DNA from: Alphaproteobacteria bacterium
Lineage (GTDB): Bacteria > Pseudomonadota > Alphaproteobacteria > Sphingomonadales > Emcibacteraceae
DNA: 64,000 nt
Direction: 5' to 3'
NCBI GenBank assembly: GCA_030428615.1
Contig: JAUIDN010000003.1
Location: 62,001 to 126,000 of the forward strand
Below are positions 25,429 through 35,182 of the stretch, piece by piece (the first letter of the stretch is position 1; every line of letters begins with the position of its first letter). The notes under the pieces were generated by a model that worked only from the letters and a program-made list of their open reading frames with translations, was not told the DNA's origin and made no database searches. The translations under genes and the position numbers were made by a program.

Positions 25429-26970
25429 ATGAATACTAAAAACAACGAAATTGATATTATGAAAGGCATTCCACGAGGGCTATCTTCAAAATACCTAAAA
25501 GAGCAAAGCCTTCCACAAGCGCGCTGGCAATCACAGAAATTAATCGAAGACCATCCGCTAACGCAATATGACCCTGACAACCCGCAGGGTAAAATACTTT
25601 TCGGTGCATTAGGGGCTCAATTACTGGGTCTTAATGATAACCGTCATATTTTGACCTTCGCTGGGAACCGGTCAGGAAAATCGGTGATGGTGATATGTAA
25701 TGTGCTTTTATATGACGGCTCCATCTTTATATTTGATCCGAAGGGCGAAATTGCAAATCGGACTGCAAGGCGGCGCGCAGAGATGGGCAATGATGTTTTT
25801 GTCATTGATCCGTATAACCGCGCTAAAGGAAACGCAAAAAAATACAAAAGCAAATATGATCCAATGGCAGTGCTCAAGCTCGAAAGTGACAGCCTGATTG
25901 AAGATGTAATGCAAATCATCGACGGGATGATTGTAAAATCTGGCAGCGAAAGCGATCCCCATTGGAATGAGGAAGCAGCCAATGCACTGATGGGGTTTAT
26001 CCTCTATGTAAAATTTGGCAGTGGAATTCCAGACAATAAACGCAATCTTATTGCAGTTCGCCAATTAATTGCAACGGCTCTTCAAACTGAAATTATTGAC
26101 GGGGAAGCGGTTTATAAAATCCCGCGCCAAATCATGGCAGGAATTAACAATTTAAAAAATGGCCCAAATGAAGATATTGCTGAGACAATAGAAAATTCAA
26201 TCCGTGGATTTTATAATAAACCGGAAAATGAGCGCGGAAGCGTTTTATCGACCATGAAGCGCCATAGTGCCTTTTTGGATTACCGCGCAATGAGGAAACT
26301 ATTAAGTGGGCATAATGTGGATCTGCGGGATTTAAAACGAAATCCTAGAGGATTTACAATTTATTTATGCTTTCCGGCAACGCGCATAGAAGAATGTCGA
26401 AGACTTTTACGGATACTTCTTAACCAATTAATGGTAGCTATGGAAACGGAAGAGACTATTCCTCAGAATCCGGTGCTCGCTGTAATAGATGAGTTTCCGG
26501 TGCTCGGCTTTATGTCACAGCTCCAAAACGCTGTCGGTCAAATTGCTTCTTTCCATTTAAAGCTCTGGATAATTTGTCAAGATTGGGGTCAAGGTTTATC
26601 ACTTTATAAAGATCGCTGGGAGAGTTTTGCGGCTAATGCAGGGGTCATGCAAAGCTTTGCAACGGTGGATTTAAAAACAAATGAGTATTTATCAAAACGC
26701 CTTGGTAAAACCCCAGTTCTTGGTGTTCGTCAGTCAGATGCATCCTACCAGCAAGTGGAGCAAGGTGTAGGCGGCAAGAACTCATCGAAGGAACTTCAAG
26801 ACCTTCTTGCGCCCAATGAAATTGAAAAAACCTTTGGCAGAAGCGATGCGTTGAAACGCCAGCTTATACAAATGGCAGGACTTAATCCTGCGATATTTCA
26901 AAGGGTAGAATATTATAATCAAAATGCCCCCTATCACCACCACTTTGCCGGAAAATTTGATCCTTTGTAA
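25429..26970 (+). CDS. Type IV coupling protein (VirD4/TraG family)
   Basis: A 513-residue ATPase that delivers the relaxase-DNA complex to a type IV secretion channel. Walker A is FAGNRSGKSVMV (about residue 80), followed by IFIFDPKGEIANRTARRR. Walker B is LAVIDEFPVLGF, and the SFHLKLWIICQDWGQ segment follows. The N-terminal membrane helices of full TraG are missing, so this is the short, soluble-type form. No virB genes are nearby, so the element is probably mobilized by a helper. Confidence 0.88.
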   Translation: MNTKNNEIDIMKGIPRGLSSKYLKEQSLPQARWQSQKLIEDHPLTQYDPDNPQGKILFGALGAQLLGLNDNRHILTFAGNRSGKSVMVICNVLLYDGSIFIFDPKGEIANRTARRRAEMGNDVFVIDPYNRAKGNAKKYKSKYDPMAVLKLESDSLIEDVMQIIDGMIVKSGSESDPHWNEEAANALMGFILYVKFGSGIPDNKRNLIAVRQLIATALQTEIIDGEAVYKIPRQIMAGINNLKNGPNEDIAETIENSIRGFYNKPENERGSVLSTMKRHSAFLDYRAMRKLLSGHNVDLRDLKRNPRGFTIYLCFPATRIEECRRLLRILLNQLMVAMETEETIPQNPVLAVIDEFPVLGFMSQLQNAVGQIASFHLKLWIICQDWGQGLSLYKDRWESFAANAGVMQSFATVDLKTNEYLSKRLGKTPVLGVRQSDASYQQVEQGVGGKNSSKELQDLLAPNEIEKTFGRSDALKRQLIQMAGLNPAIFQRVEYYNQNAPYHHHFAGKFDPL

Positions 26971-26990
26971 TGGTGATAGGAGGTGTATAT

Positions 26991-27833
26991 TTATATTTTA
27001 ATGCTGTTTAATAGCCGAATAACGAAGTCAATTCCTTCGGGGCGTTTGGGAAGCGTCAGGCGCGTTTTTACATCATTAATAATAGCTTCCATGGAAATAA
27101 CTCTTCGTCCAACTTTGTTGAATTTAAAATTATCCATGCCAAAATCGGTACTTTCATCACTCATCAAAAATCCTCGACCAAACTCAGTCCCAAAGGATGC
27201 GAAGCCATCCGAAATCTTACAATCGTTCCAATCATTTTTCTGAACTCTTACTAGCATTTCCTGCTCGTCCTGAAAGTTAGAATTATCATAATAAGTCTGA
27301 ATTCTACGAATTCGGAACACGCCCTCGCCCTTTACTTGATGGATCATCAATACCGTTTGAATTAAACGAGTAGATTTTCTACTGAAACCGTAGAACCACC
27401 CGCGAAAAGTGCCACATAGTAGTGGTTGATCTGCAAACTGATTATAACGATTAATCGCTGCATATTCGTTTGCATCGGTAATTGACAAGTTATGATCCAG
27501 TAATACAACCGGCGACAAAACATCCTTGGATTGAAGGTAGGTCATTATTTTCTCCCAACGATCCTGTTTGGGAAAGGTAAAAATATCCCTGCCTGTTTTC
27601 TTCTCGAAGTAACCTATCGCACATCTTCGGAGCCACTCTGGGTTTTCAAGGTGATCATACTTGGCCGTTAAATCAGTTAAACGTGGATTATAATCGGCGA
27701 GATCGTCCTCTGAGGCTGTAATATCGGAGTGCATATTAAGCATTGAACTTCGAGGTTGACTGAAGCGATAATCTTTCACGTACATTAATTCTAATGCATG
27801 ACGTTGTTCTTCTGTTTGAAATGTATGGTTCAT
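26991..27833 (-). CDS. Hypothetical protein
   Basis: About 280 residues from MNHTFQTEEQ at 27833, chosen because AAAAGGAAAAACG precedes it; the frame also opens at 27851. The middle (SPVVLLDHNLSITDANEYAAI) looks faintly PAS-like and is followed by an Arg/aromatic-rich beta segment (GTFRGWFYGFSRKST). Convergent with the coupling-protein gene. No family recognised. Confidence 0.6.
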   Translation of the reverse strand: MNHTFQTEEQRHALELMYVKDYRFSQPRSSMLNMHSDITASEDDLADYNPRLTDLTAKYDHLENPEWLRRCAIGYFEKKTGRDIFTFPKQDRWEKIMTYLQSKDVLSPVVLLDHNLSITDANEYAAINRYNQFADQPLLCGTFRGWFYGFSRKSTRLIQTVLMIHQVKGEGVFRIRRIQTYYDNSNFQDEQEMLVRVQKNDWNDCKISDGFASFGTEFGRGFLMSDESTDFGMDNFKFNKVGRRVISMEAIINDVKTRLTLPKRPEGIDFVIRLLNSIKI

Positions 27834-27966
27834 CGTTTTTCCTTTTCTCATCTTTTAAAAAGAACCGGCTCTTAATCTTTAAGTTGTTAATTGCGATCAC
27901 ATCATGAGATTCACATATTCAATTTTAAAAACCTAGGAATCGAACTGGCAAAATGTTGGCAATATC

Positions 27967-28881
27967 TTGGCAAAGCGAAATTTGTCATTTAAGAAAGGAA
28001 GATATTCCTATATAAAAATACAAAAATTAATCGCTGGGGCACATCAGGTCATGTATATTTCCAAGACATATAGTGTGAGAGAACAAATACAAATTTATAA
28101 TTCTCTAACCACAGACCTTGCAGAGGCGAGGAAAAATGGGAAAACACGAAATGCTTATGCAACATATTTGGAAAAAAGTTTTGACGCATTCTGTCTCGGC
28201 CGGAAAGCTACTGATCGCTTAACGGGCAATCGGATTAATATTCCAGACAAGTCAGAAAGATTTCTTAGAGAATTTTTAAACAAGTCCAGAGACGAGGCAC
28301 TAAAAGACACCCCTGGAGATGAAAGCTGGCAATATCTCGACGCGCTCCGGTCTTTGATCGTAAAAATAAACGAGGATATCCTTCCCGCAGCGATTTTAGA
28401 ATACTTCGAGTTCAAACCAACACAAAACGAGTTGGAAGAGGCAGAAAATGGAACCGTCGATTGGTTTAAGAGCTATACCTTACTTTCAATAGATAGCACT
28501 TCAAACATACCAAGTGGGGTCATTGAATTTCATCCGGGTTTGCACGATGGCACTATACAAGCCGTATTGAGGATAAGAGATGTTATCGATAACATGCCAA
28601 TAGAACCAGGTGCAAATTATTCTGCAACTTCAAATTCTCATGATCGCTGGGATGCTGTGGGCTGCGCCATCAATCCAAGTGAGAAGTTATTTGAAAAAAA
28701 TAATGTAGACACCGATGGGTTGGGGCTGGTTATGAGGAATTACGAAACCGGGATGCCAGGTGCCCTTCTGATCACAGCAAGAAAAAGGAATAATACTTGC
28801 GATCTAATTGCCACATTTCATTTTCCGTTTAGTGAATTAGAATTTCAATTGAGAGAAGTCAAAGATGGAGTTCATTCATGA
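27967..28881 (+). CDS. Hypothetical protein, first gene of an ankyrin-protein pair
   Basis: Up to 304 residues. The 5' end is uncertain: TTG at 27967 gives the longest form, ATG at 28051 a form of 276 residues. The product is soluble, with a helical N-terminal half and a beta-rich C-terminal half (GVIEFHPGLHDGTIQAVLRIRD, DLIATFHFPFSELEF). Its stop overlaps the start of the ankyrin-like gene 28878 by 4 bp, so the two are translated together. No family recognised. Confidence 0.6.
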   Translation: MAKRNLSFKKGRYSYIKIQKLIAGAHQVMYISKTYSVREQIQIYNSLTTDLAEARKNGKTRNAYATYLEKSFDAFCLGRKATDRLTGNRINIPDKSERFLREFLNKSRDEALKDTPGDESWQYLDALRSLIVKINEDILPAAILEYFEFKPTQNELEEAENGTVDWFKSYTLLSIDSTSNIPSGVIEFHPGLHDGTIQAVLRIRDVIDNMPIEPGANYSATSNSHDRWDAVGCAINPSEKLFEKNNVDTDGLGLVMRNYETGMPGALLITARKRNNTCDLIATFHFPFSELEFQLREVKDGVHS

Positions 28882-29744
28882 CCTTTCCAAATGAATTATA
28901 CTATGCATTAAGTCAACGTGATGGTGAAGCTGTTATCGCATTCATTAGAGAAAATCCCGAACTGGTTGCCAGCGAAAATGCACTAGGTCAATCACCCTTT
29001 TGGTTGGCCTCTTGTAAAGGGCTTACTGACGTAGTCAAAGAAATGCTCAAAGAGCCGTATAGTAAGCTCCTTGTTTTTGATAAACAAGACAGCCGTTTTC
29101 GCGATGCTTTGGATGCGGCGGAGGCAATGCAACATGACGACATTGTCGAAATCTTAAATCCTATATTTGGGGTCGGTGTGTATCTGAACCACAAACTGAG
29201 CGACAATAAAATAGGCCTCCTTGATACAATTCGGTCCTGGTTCAGAAGAAATAAAGTAGTCATTTCTTCAATGAAGTGGCGATATCAATTTATCGCATCG
29301 CTCGCCACCGTTGGCTTTGTAATATTCTTATTTAACATCTTTTTCCTGAGACCAAACACGAATAATGAACTTGATATTGGTGAAATTTTAGCTAGCCGCG
29401 ACGACAGCGTAATTGAACGCGCGATTTCAAAATCCTTATCTAGTGCCGAAGATAAATATGTACGGCACAATGAACTTGTCAAAGAATTAAAATTGATAGG
29501 TTGGCACCTAATTTCGATTGAAAAAAGACAAACCGGGGATGACGTAAATCAGAACATTTATACGAAAGTGGCCTGCTCAATCCAATTAAGAAACGCCGAA
29601 AAGCGGTTTACGGGTAGAATTGAGGTCGAAGACATCGGTTCAGATAAACCTGTGATATCTGAAAACCTTTATGAATTTCCTGAAGAATTAAACGCTTTTA
29701 AGAGTAAAATCATGCGCTTAATGATTGAAGTTTGCATAATATAA
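28878..29744 (+). CDS. Ankyrin-like repeat protein with one membrane helix
   Basis: 288 residues. Residues 1-105 hold ankyrin-like repeats (GQSPFWLASCKGLTDVVKEML, DALDAAEAMQHDDIVEIL). A single membrane helix lies near 137-157, followed by a C-terminal domain of about 130 residues with a likely beta sheet (NQNIYTKVACSIQLRN). The first 105 residues are clearly paralogous to the start of the next gene. Membrane-anchored ankyrin proteins often serve as immunity or inhibitor proteins; that is only a suggestion here. Confidence 0.68.
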   Translation: MTFPNELYYALSQRDGEAVIAFIRENPELVASENALGQSPFWLASCKGLTDVVKEMLKEPYSKLLVFDKQDSRFRDALDAAEAMQHDDIVEILNPIFGVGVYLNHKLSDNKIGLLDTIRSWFRRNKVVISSMKWRYQFIASLATVGFVIFLFNIFFLRPNTNNELDIGEILASRDDSVIERAISKSLSSAEDKYVRHNELVKELKLIGWHLISIEKRQTGDDVNQNIYTKVACSIQLRNAEKRFTGRIEVEDIGSDKPVISENLYEFPEELNAFKSKIMRLMIEVCII

Positions 29745-29793
29745 TAAACCTATGGTAATATTGATTTAATATTTCAGTATCCATGGGGGAATA

Positions 29794-30891
29794 ATGAGTA
29801 AAACAACAGATACTTTCAACGGTTCTCGGCAAATTTATTACGAATTAAATAAGCGTAACACCGAAGCCGTTATAGCTTTAATTAGAGACAACCCCGCATT
29901 AGTCTCAAGCGAAAACTCTTTACGGCAAACACCTTTTTGGTTGGCTTCCTGTAATGGTCTTACGGAAGTTGTAAAGGAAATGCTTCAAGAGCCATACAAA
30001 CCATTTTTGGACGTTGAAAAAAAAGACAGCGGTTTCCGTGACGCTTTAGATGCGGCAAAGGCAATGTATAATGAAGATATTGTAGAAATCCTTAACCCTA
30101 TATTTGGGGTGGGTGTATATACCCATGCAGATGAAATACCAAAAGAGATTTTTGACGAGGCTAACAAACTTGTTTACCTTTTAGCGTGCAGTGATAATGA
30201 TGCCGCAATCGCCTTACTAAAAAACAATCCACGACTGGCTAGTATTCGCGATCTCGGTGGAATGTCGCCTATAAGTATTGCAGCAAAAAAAGGCTCAGTA
30301 GAGGTCGTCAAAGAATTATTGAATGAAACATATAGTGAGTTTTTTGACATTAGTAAAAGGGATCCCTCTGGGTATCATGCCCTTGATTATGCAAAATTTG
30401 CTGACCATCAGGACATCGTCAAAATCTTAAGGCCTATTATTGGACCAGAACCTTGTGTCAATACTAAGACTGTTCCGGAGGGTCTTCTTGAAGAGGCGAA
30501 GGAAATTTATACCCGTCTGAATGACGGCGATGGCGATGGCGCAATAGCCTTATTACAAGACAATCCTGAATTGGTTACTACTGAAAATTCTATAGGGCAA
30601 ACTCCTCTTTGTTTAGCTTCGCTTAATGGCCTTTTTGAAGTTGTTAAAGAAATGCTGAAAACCCCTTACAAGCCATTTTTGAAGGTTGATAAACTAGATC
30701 ATTTTGGTCGTGATGCTCTGAATGTAGCAGACGATTTTAGCCGCTCCAACATTATCCGTCTTTTAGATCCAGTCATAAAAGAGCAGGCTAAAGTAAGCCG
30801 CTCTAAGCCTGACGGTTTGGATGACGTGGGTTATGAAGCAAGAGCCGACAATGCCAACACTGGTGGTCTAGTTCCGAAGGTGGATATTTAA
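29794..30891 (+). CDS. Ankyrin-repeat protein with three tandem ~110-residue units
   Basis: 365 residues, soluble. Three units (about 7-115, 120-225, 235-340) share the pattern xAIALLxDNPxLV, TPxxLASxNGLxEVVKEML and DALxxAxxxxxxDIVxILxPIxG. The first unit is the paralogue of residues 1-105 of the preceding gene, so the pair arose by local duplication with loss of the membrane helix. Lies 49 bp downstream of that gene. Confidence 0.72.
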   Translation: MSKTTDTFNGSRQIYYELNKRNTEAVIALIRDNPALVSSENSLRQTPFWLASCNGLTEVVKEMLQEPYKPFLDVEKKDSGFRDALDAAKAMYNEDIVEILNPIFGVGVYTHADEIPKEIFDEANKLVYLLACSDNDAAIALLKNNPRLASIRDLGGMSPISIAAKKGSVEVVKELLNETYSEFFDISKRDPSGYHALDYAKFADHQDIVKILRPIIGPEPCVNTKTVPEGLLEEAKEIYTRLNDGDGDGAIALLQDNPELVTTENSIGQTPLCLASLNGLFEVVKEMLKTPYKPFLKVDKLDHFGRDALNVADDFSRSNIIRLLDPVIKEQAKVSRSKPDGLDDVGYEARADNANTGGLVPKVDI

Positions 30892-30939
30892 GCTTAACTC
30901 GCTATTAGTTGTTTATTTTTATGGTGCCAACACCTTAGG

Positions 30940-32826
30940 TTATGTGCAGTTTTTCAGTGCCCAATGTATACGTTTGAGAGCCTTTTTATTAAGCAATGCA
31001 TTGACATTTAATCTTGGTCTGCTCTGTGCGGTATTTATTTGTATAGGTTGGGCTTGGAGTTCCACCTGATCAGATAATAAAATTCTTTGCCAATCTTCTT
31101 TCTGTATTAAAAGGGCTAATCGGTTTTCGTGACTACGAACATCTTCAGTTTGAATTGTGAAAACATGCTCATTTGCTGCAATTACCCATCCATTATCCGT
31201 ATAATCTGATGCTTGAATTGATTCATCCAAGTTTAGCTCGAGGAAGTTTTGGTCTACATTAATACAATATGCCGATATATTTGAGACTAAACCGCCTGGA
31301 TCATTTTTCATAGTTTTTGCAGAAACGCCCGTTCCCCAAGATCCTAACACCCACTCCAAATAAAAGCCTTGAGTTAGAACGTTTAAATCTAGTAATTCCC
31401 TCGTTGTTAATATTCTAATTTCTTCCCGATCCGTGGTAGCTGCTATTTGAAAATAAGCTGGCTCACCGCCCATCTTTAAAATATAGCCGATAAGTTCCGA
31501 GTCTACACACTGAGTTCGAGCCACAGGGTCACTTATTCTACATTCATTAATAGCGTCAAATACGGGTAGGTTTTCCAATTCATTTAACCTCTTTGACATC
31601 GAACCACCTTCATAAAAACGGTGCAACCCAAGGCGTTCACCTTCATAAGAAGGGTCAAAAGATGAAAAATCCAAACGCCGGGTGAGACCTCCTAAAAAAG
31701 CGTAAGCACAAGCACTAAAACAGCGCCCTGGGGCAGTAGAATAATAATTCGTTTCATTGTTATTTTTAACAGTCGATGAGACTGCTGTGGAAAAACCTTT
31801 TTCACGAATTAATATACCAAGTTCAATACCTGCTGCTAAACTCCCACCCTTACTGTGAAGGGTGATTGTTTGCACACCTTCCTCTAGAAGATCACACCTG
31901 TTGTTATCAGCACAAATTTTATGTAGAAATTCATTGAATTTTTCAGGTGTTTCAGGAGTAATTAATCCTTCAGCACTGATCCATTCAACCTCAAATTCAA
32001 ATTGCCTCTCTTGTTCTCTCAAAGATTCTGCTAGGTCACTCATGTTACTACTAACTAACTTAAACTCCATCTCGTTATTTGAAAATAAAGGAGGATTGAT
32101 ATCGAGTGTTATCCCGCTATTTCTAAGGTATATTTGACGCCCCTTCGCATATTCTTCCGGTGCTTGGGAGACCCAAGTGAAGATACTGGTATAACCACTA
32201 TCCATGAGCTCGCGTAATTCGTTATTTAGATGTCCAAGAGTGTTCTGATCTGATCTTAGGTAGTTTTCAACTGCTGAATAACTAGTAGCCTCTTCTAGGG
32301 GAAGTTGCTCTTTAAATATGCCATCCCATCCTGCCCAAAACACGCTTTTATATTGTTCGAATACTTCTTTCTCAGAGATTGAGCCATAAGTGTCGTTAAT
32401 TTCTTTATTTGTTTCGGTAAAATTTATAAAAATATAATCTTCCAAAGCGTTTAATATCGCCCGGCTGTAATTATCAAAAACACTTAAATTGCCATCTACG
32501 AGTTTATCAAATGCACTGTTTACTATTAATGCACGACGATTGGCAGGTAGCCTATTGATAATTTGCTTATTCAACCCAAATAGCGGGATAAATTCACTTT
32601 CATCAATTTGTTCGAGAATATATCTATGATCCGGGTATACCCCTGTATTTCGCAGGTTGTAGAGTATGCTTTTGATGTCGCTTTGGTCAACTTGATCAAA
32701 GAAATCTTGTGATGAAGATGGATACATCTGCGCAAAGGCAATTTGAAACTGTGAAATCCACACTAGAATGCAATACAGCAAAGCCGAAATTAATATTTTC
32801 AAATCTAATAAGCCCCCATTTTGCAA
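30940..32826 (-). CDS. Secreted ClpP-like serine-protease-fold protein
   Basis: A 628-residue exported protein (hydrophobic signal in the first 33 residues, cleavage near IAFAQ). The C-terminal half has the ClpP/periplasmic protease pattern seen in COG3904-type proteins: TLHSKGGSLAAGIELG (oxyanion glycines), GRCFSACAYAFLGG with the candidate nucleophile Ser, and LGLHRFYE with the candidate His. The N-terminal 280 residues match nothing I recognise. It is convergent with the ankyrin genes and divergent from a secreted protein at 32928. Confidence 0.68.
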   Translation of the reverse strand: MQNGGLLDLKILISALLYCILVWISQFQIAFAQMYPSSSQDFFDQVDQSDIKSILYNLRNTGVYPDHRYILEQIDESEFIPLFGLNKQIINRLPANRRALIVNSAFDKLVDGNLSVFDNYSRAILNALEDYIFINFTETNKEINDTYGSISEKEVFEQYKSVFWAGWDGIFKEQLPLEEATSYSAVENYLRSDQNTLGHLNNELRELMDSGYTSIFTWVSQAPEEYAKGRQIYLRNSGITLDINPPLFSNNEMEFKLVSSNMSDLAESLREQERQFEFEVEWISAEGLITPETPEKFNEFLHKICADNNRCDLLEEGVQTITLHSKGGSLAAGIELGILIREKGFSTAVSSTVKNNNETNYYSTAPGRCFSACAYAFLGGLTRRLDFSSFDPSYEGERLGLHRFYEGGSMSKRLNELENLPVFDAINECRISDPVARTQCVDSELIGYILKMGGEPAYFQIAATTDREEIRILTTRELLDLNVLTQGFYLEWVLGSWGTGVSAKTMKNDPGGLVSNISAYCINVDQNFLELNLDESIQASDYTDNGWVIAANEHVFTIQTEDVRSHENRLALLIQKEDWQRILLSDQVELQAQPIQINTAQSRPRLNVNALLNKKALKRIHWALKNCT

Positions 32827-32927
32827 TGATCATTAACACCGATTAATAAGGTTACTATATTTTCCTTTCTTGTTTTATGTCAAATCCTTATAGTTCATTT
32901 AGTTAAAAAATTTCACTTGGAGGGAAA

Positions 32928-33620
32928 ATGTCAAAAATAATTAATTTTACGCAACGGATAATATTCGGAATAATTATTGCGTCTGCAATAAACTTTAATG
33001 CATCTGCGCAAGATAATTCAGAGAATTCAATGGATGTTATTCAGCAATGTCTTATTTTTTCAGCATTAGTTGACCAACAATTGAAAATTGACAAAGCGAC
33101 AGAGCGCATGCAAACGGAACCTATGATTGGTTGGTTTGATATTATTGCTTTAATTCAGGCCTCCGAATACGCAATTACAAGTGATGAATATTCTGACAGA
33201 TTCTTTGAGCAATCTGAAAAGTGGCAAGAAATAGCGGATGATAAAGACCGAGGTTTATTAAGCCCCTTCAGTATAAAATCAGAAAGATGTTTGGTACTTG
33301 CTTATAGAATTCGAAAATTTAGTAACACCGAAGATTATACGAAATTCAACTTTTATATCAATACCGAGAGAGGGCTCGAGGCTCTATTGCTCCTTGAAGA
33401 AAAAATTGAAATTGTACAGCTTATTCAAGATTTAAACCCGGACAAACCGTCGCATTTTGCTTTCGCGTTGATGTCTAAATCAAGCAAAGACACTAATTTC
33501 GAAAATGATCAAAAGCTTTTTGAGAAGGCCCTGGGACGATGGAAACTCAGCGATTTTGAATATCCTCTGGAGCATTTAGACATGGATAAAATTCACCGAG
33601 AATTATGGGGTGGTGAGTAA
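32928..33620 (+). CDS. Secreted hypothetical protein
   Basis: 230 residues with a signal peptide (cleavage near NASAQ, residue 28) and a helical mature part with two Cys (QQCLIF, SERCLVL). GGAGGG precedes the ATG. It is divergent from the ClpP-like gene with 101 bp between them, so the two may be co-regulated. No family recognised. Confidence 0.62.
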   Translation: MSKIINFTQRIIFGIIIASAINFNASAQDNSENSMDVIQQCLIFSALVDQQLKIDKATERMQTEPMIGWFDIIALIQASEYAITSDEYSDRFFEQSEKWQEIADDKDRGLLSPFSIKSERCLVLAYRIRKFSNTEDYTKFNFYINTERGLEALLLLEEKIEIVQLIQDLNPDKPSHFAFALMSKSSKDTNFENDQKLFEKALGRWKLSDFEYPLEHLDMDKIHRELWGGE

Positions 33621-33731
33621 TAACCTGAGTTTCAGATTTAAGAGCTTTATTTTTCTACGAGGAATCTAATTCCAAAACATTCCTAAACTGGGCAGGCTTT
33701 TACGTCATAGCCTTTAAACATTCATTTTTTC

Positions 33732-33780
33732 TTTATTGGATTTGATGTGAAAACACAAACTATCACATCAAATCAATAAA
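33732..33780 (+). promoter_or_regulatory. Strong inverted repeat just upstream of 33792 gene
   Basis: TTTATTGGATTTGATGTGA (33732-33750) pairs with TCACATCAAATCAATAAA (33763-33780) with one bulged base, around a 12-base loop. It ends 11 bp before the ATG and covers the ribosome-site region, so it could be an operator, a translational hairpin or another single-strand promoter. Confidence 0.5.
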
Positions 33781-33791
33781 GGAACTTATCT

Positions 33792-34505
33792 ATGAGTGCC
33801 CATCCACAATCTGTCTTTAAAGGGTTTCCCAGAACGCTAGAAACTGGCAAAAACGCAGAAAAAACTATCACCGTCTATGCGAAGGCCGTCTCACCATTAA
33901 TGGTCAAAATTGCTGATTTTCTCGCTAAGTACACGACCATCCCTGCCACGTTTGGCTGTGTTAGTCTTGGCGTTTATAACATATACGAAACCGGTTTAGT
34001 TTTTTCCAACAAAGAGTATTGGCAGCTAGCGGCGCTCGCTGCTTTACCCGTTTTGACATATATTTGCGTTCGTTTTGGCCTTTATCACCTCTTTCGAAAT
34101 CATGTAATAATTGAATTTACGGATAATGTTATTTCAATAAAGACATTATTTAAAACCCATCTATTTGACCGTAAACAGCGTCATAAATTCACAGCCAGAG
34201 AACATCAAAAGGCAACGCGGGAAAAACGAAGTTTAAAACTCAAGGAAACTAAACGTAAGGTGCGTTGGTGGAGCCTCCCTTTTAAACCTTATTATTCTGA
34301 TGCCTACGAACTTGCATTTGAACATATGGGTCAGCGCACAGTAATTATGAGCATCTTTAAGCATAAAAAAATGGAGTTGATCTTAAACAGGCTCATTGCC
34401 TGTGACGAGGTTATTGAAGGATACAATCAGAATGGCTCCGGCCAATCCTTAACTCCCGAAGGTGACTGGTCTGAGCATTCTGGCGAGCTCCAAGACGCAT
34501 TTTAA
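33792..34505 (+). CDS. Membrane protein of unknown function, mobile-element borne
   Basis: 237 residues. Two hydrophobic segments (about 48-68 and 80-98) are followed by a strongly basic linker (DRKQRHKFTAREHQKATREKR) and an acidic tail. It starts the group 33792-37435 of same-strand genes that also includes other membrane proteins and a metalloprotease. No family recognised. Confidence 0.62.
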   Translation: MSAHPQSVFKGFPRTLETGKNAEKTITVYAKAVSPLMVKIADFLAKYTTIPATFGCVSLGVYNIYETGLVFSNKEYWQLAALAALPVLTYICVRFGLYHLFRNHVIIEFTDNVISIKTLFKTHLFDRKQRHKFTAREHQKATREKRSLKLKETKRKVRWWSLPFKPYYSDAYELAFEHMGQRTVIMSIFKHKKMELILNRLIACDEVIEGYNQNGSGQSLTPEGDWSEHSGELQDAF

Positions 34506-34517
34506 GGGATTTGAAAA

Positions 34518-35078
34518 ATGAGCCATGAAAATATATCACCCCTCAAAACACATGAGGGGCGAATTTCCCAGAGTTTCGAAGTGAACGCGAATTTTGAATA
34601 TCCTTTTTACTCCCAATTGAAAGTCGGTGATAATGCGCGCTCGCAGATTGACAATGAAATATCTCGACAACATAAAATTGAACAACATGATTATAAATGG
34701 AAGTTGGAGCGCGATAAATTATCAAATTCTTCGGTTCCATTTCCCAGTAATGATTTAGGTTCAAGGGAGCATAGATCTCTGCAACATGAATATGAGGAAC
34801 GCCGGACGAATTGGGAATACGAGCTTTCCACAATAGAGACAAAACACAATGACAATAAAACCTTTATCCGCGACAATGGGCAAACTTTAGCTAAGGAATT
34901 TTCGGCCAAAAATCCGGGTAATGGAATATACCAAGCAACCGATGAGTTTCACGTCGAAAAGCAAGAAGAAAAGCAAAAGGAGCCGCTTCAAGAAGAGTTT
35001 TCTGTTCAATCTCAAGGCGAGTTAGAACAAGATTTCGCGGTTTCAAAAGACAGCCGCCCACTTACCAAGACACTTTAA
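34518..35078 (+). CDS. Hydrophilic hypothetical protein
   Basis: 186 residues, 12 bp after the previous gene, without membrane segments. Rich in Glu, Gln, Lys and Ser, with helical stretches (HEYEERRTNWEYELS) and a disordered Gln/Glu-rich tail. No family recognised. Confidence 0.58.
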   Translation: MSHENISPLKTHEGRISQSFEVNANFEYPFYSQLKVGDNARSQIDNEISRQHKIEQHDYKWKLERDKLSNSSVPFPSNDLGSREHRSLQHEYEERRTNWEYELSTIETKHNDNKTFIRDNGQTLAKEFSAKNPGNGIYQATDEFHVEKQEEKQKEPLQEEFSVQSQGELEQDFAVSKDSRPLTKTL

Positions 35079-35182
35079 TAAAAAACTTTCAATAACTTAC
35101 CTCCCTACTCGCTCACGAGGAATGTACAGCGCGCATTATTCTATTGTGATTCCATCTAAATATTTAAGTGGAAAGGGAAAAA

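Noticed and set aside
34541-34570. TGAGGGG sequences resembling the ECF -35-like box on both strands
   Set aside because: They are inside a coding region and lack the NCGTA box at 14 bases.
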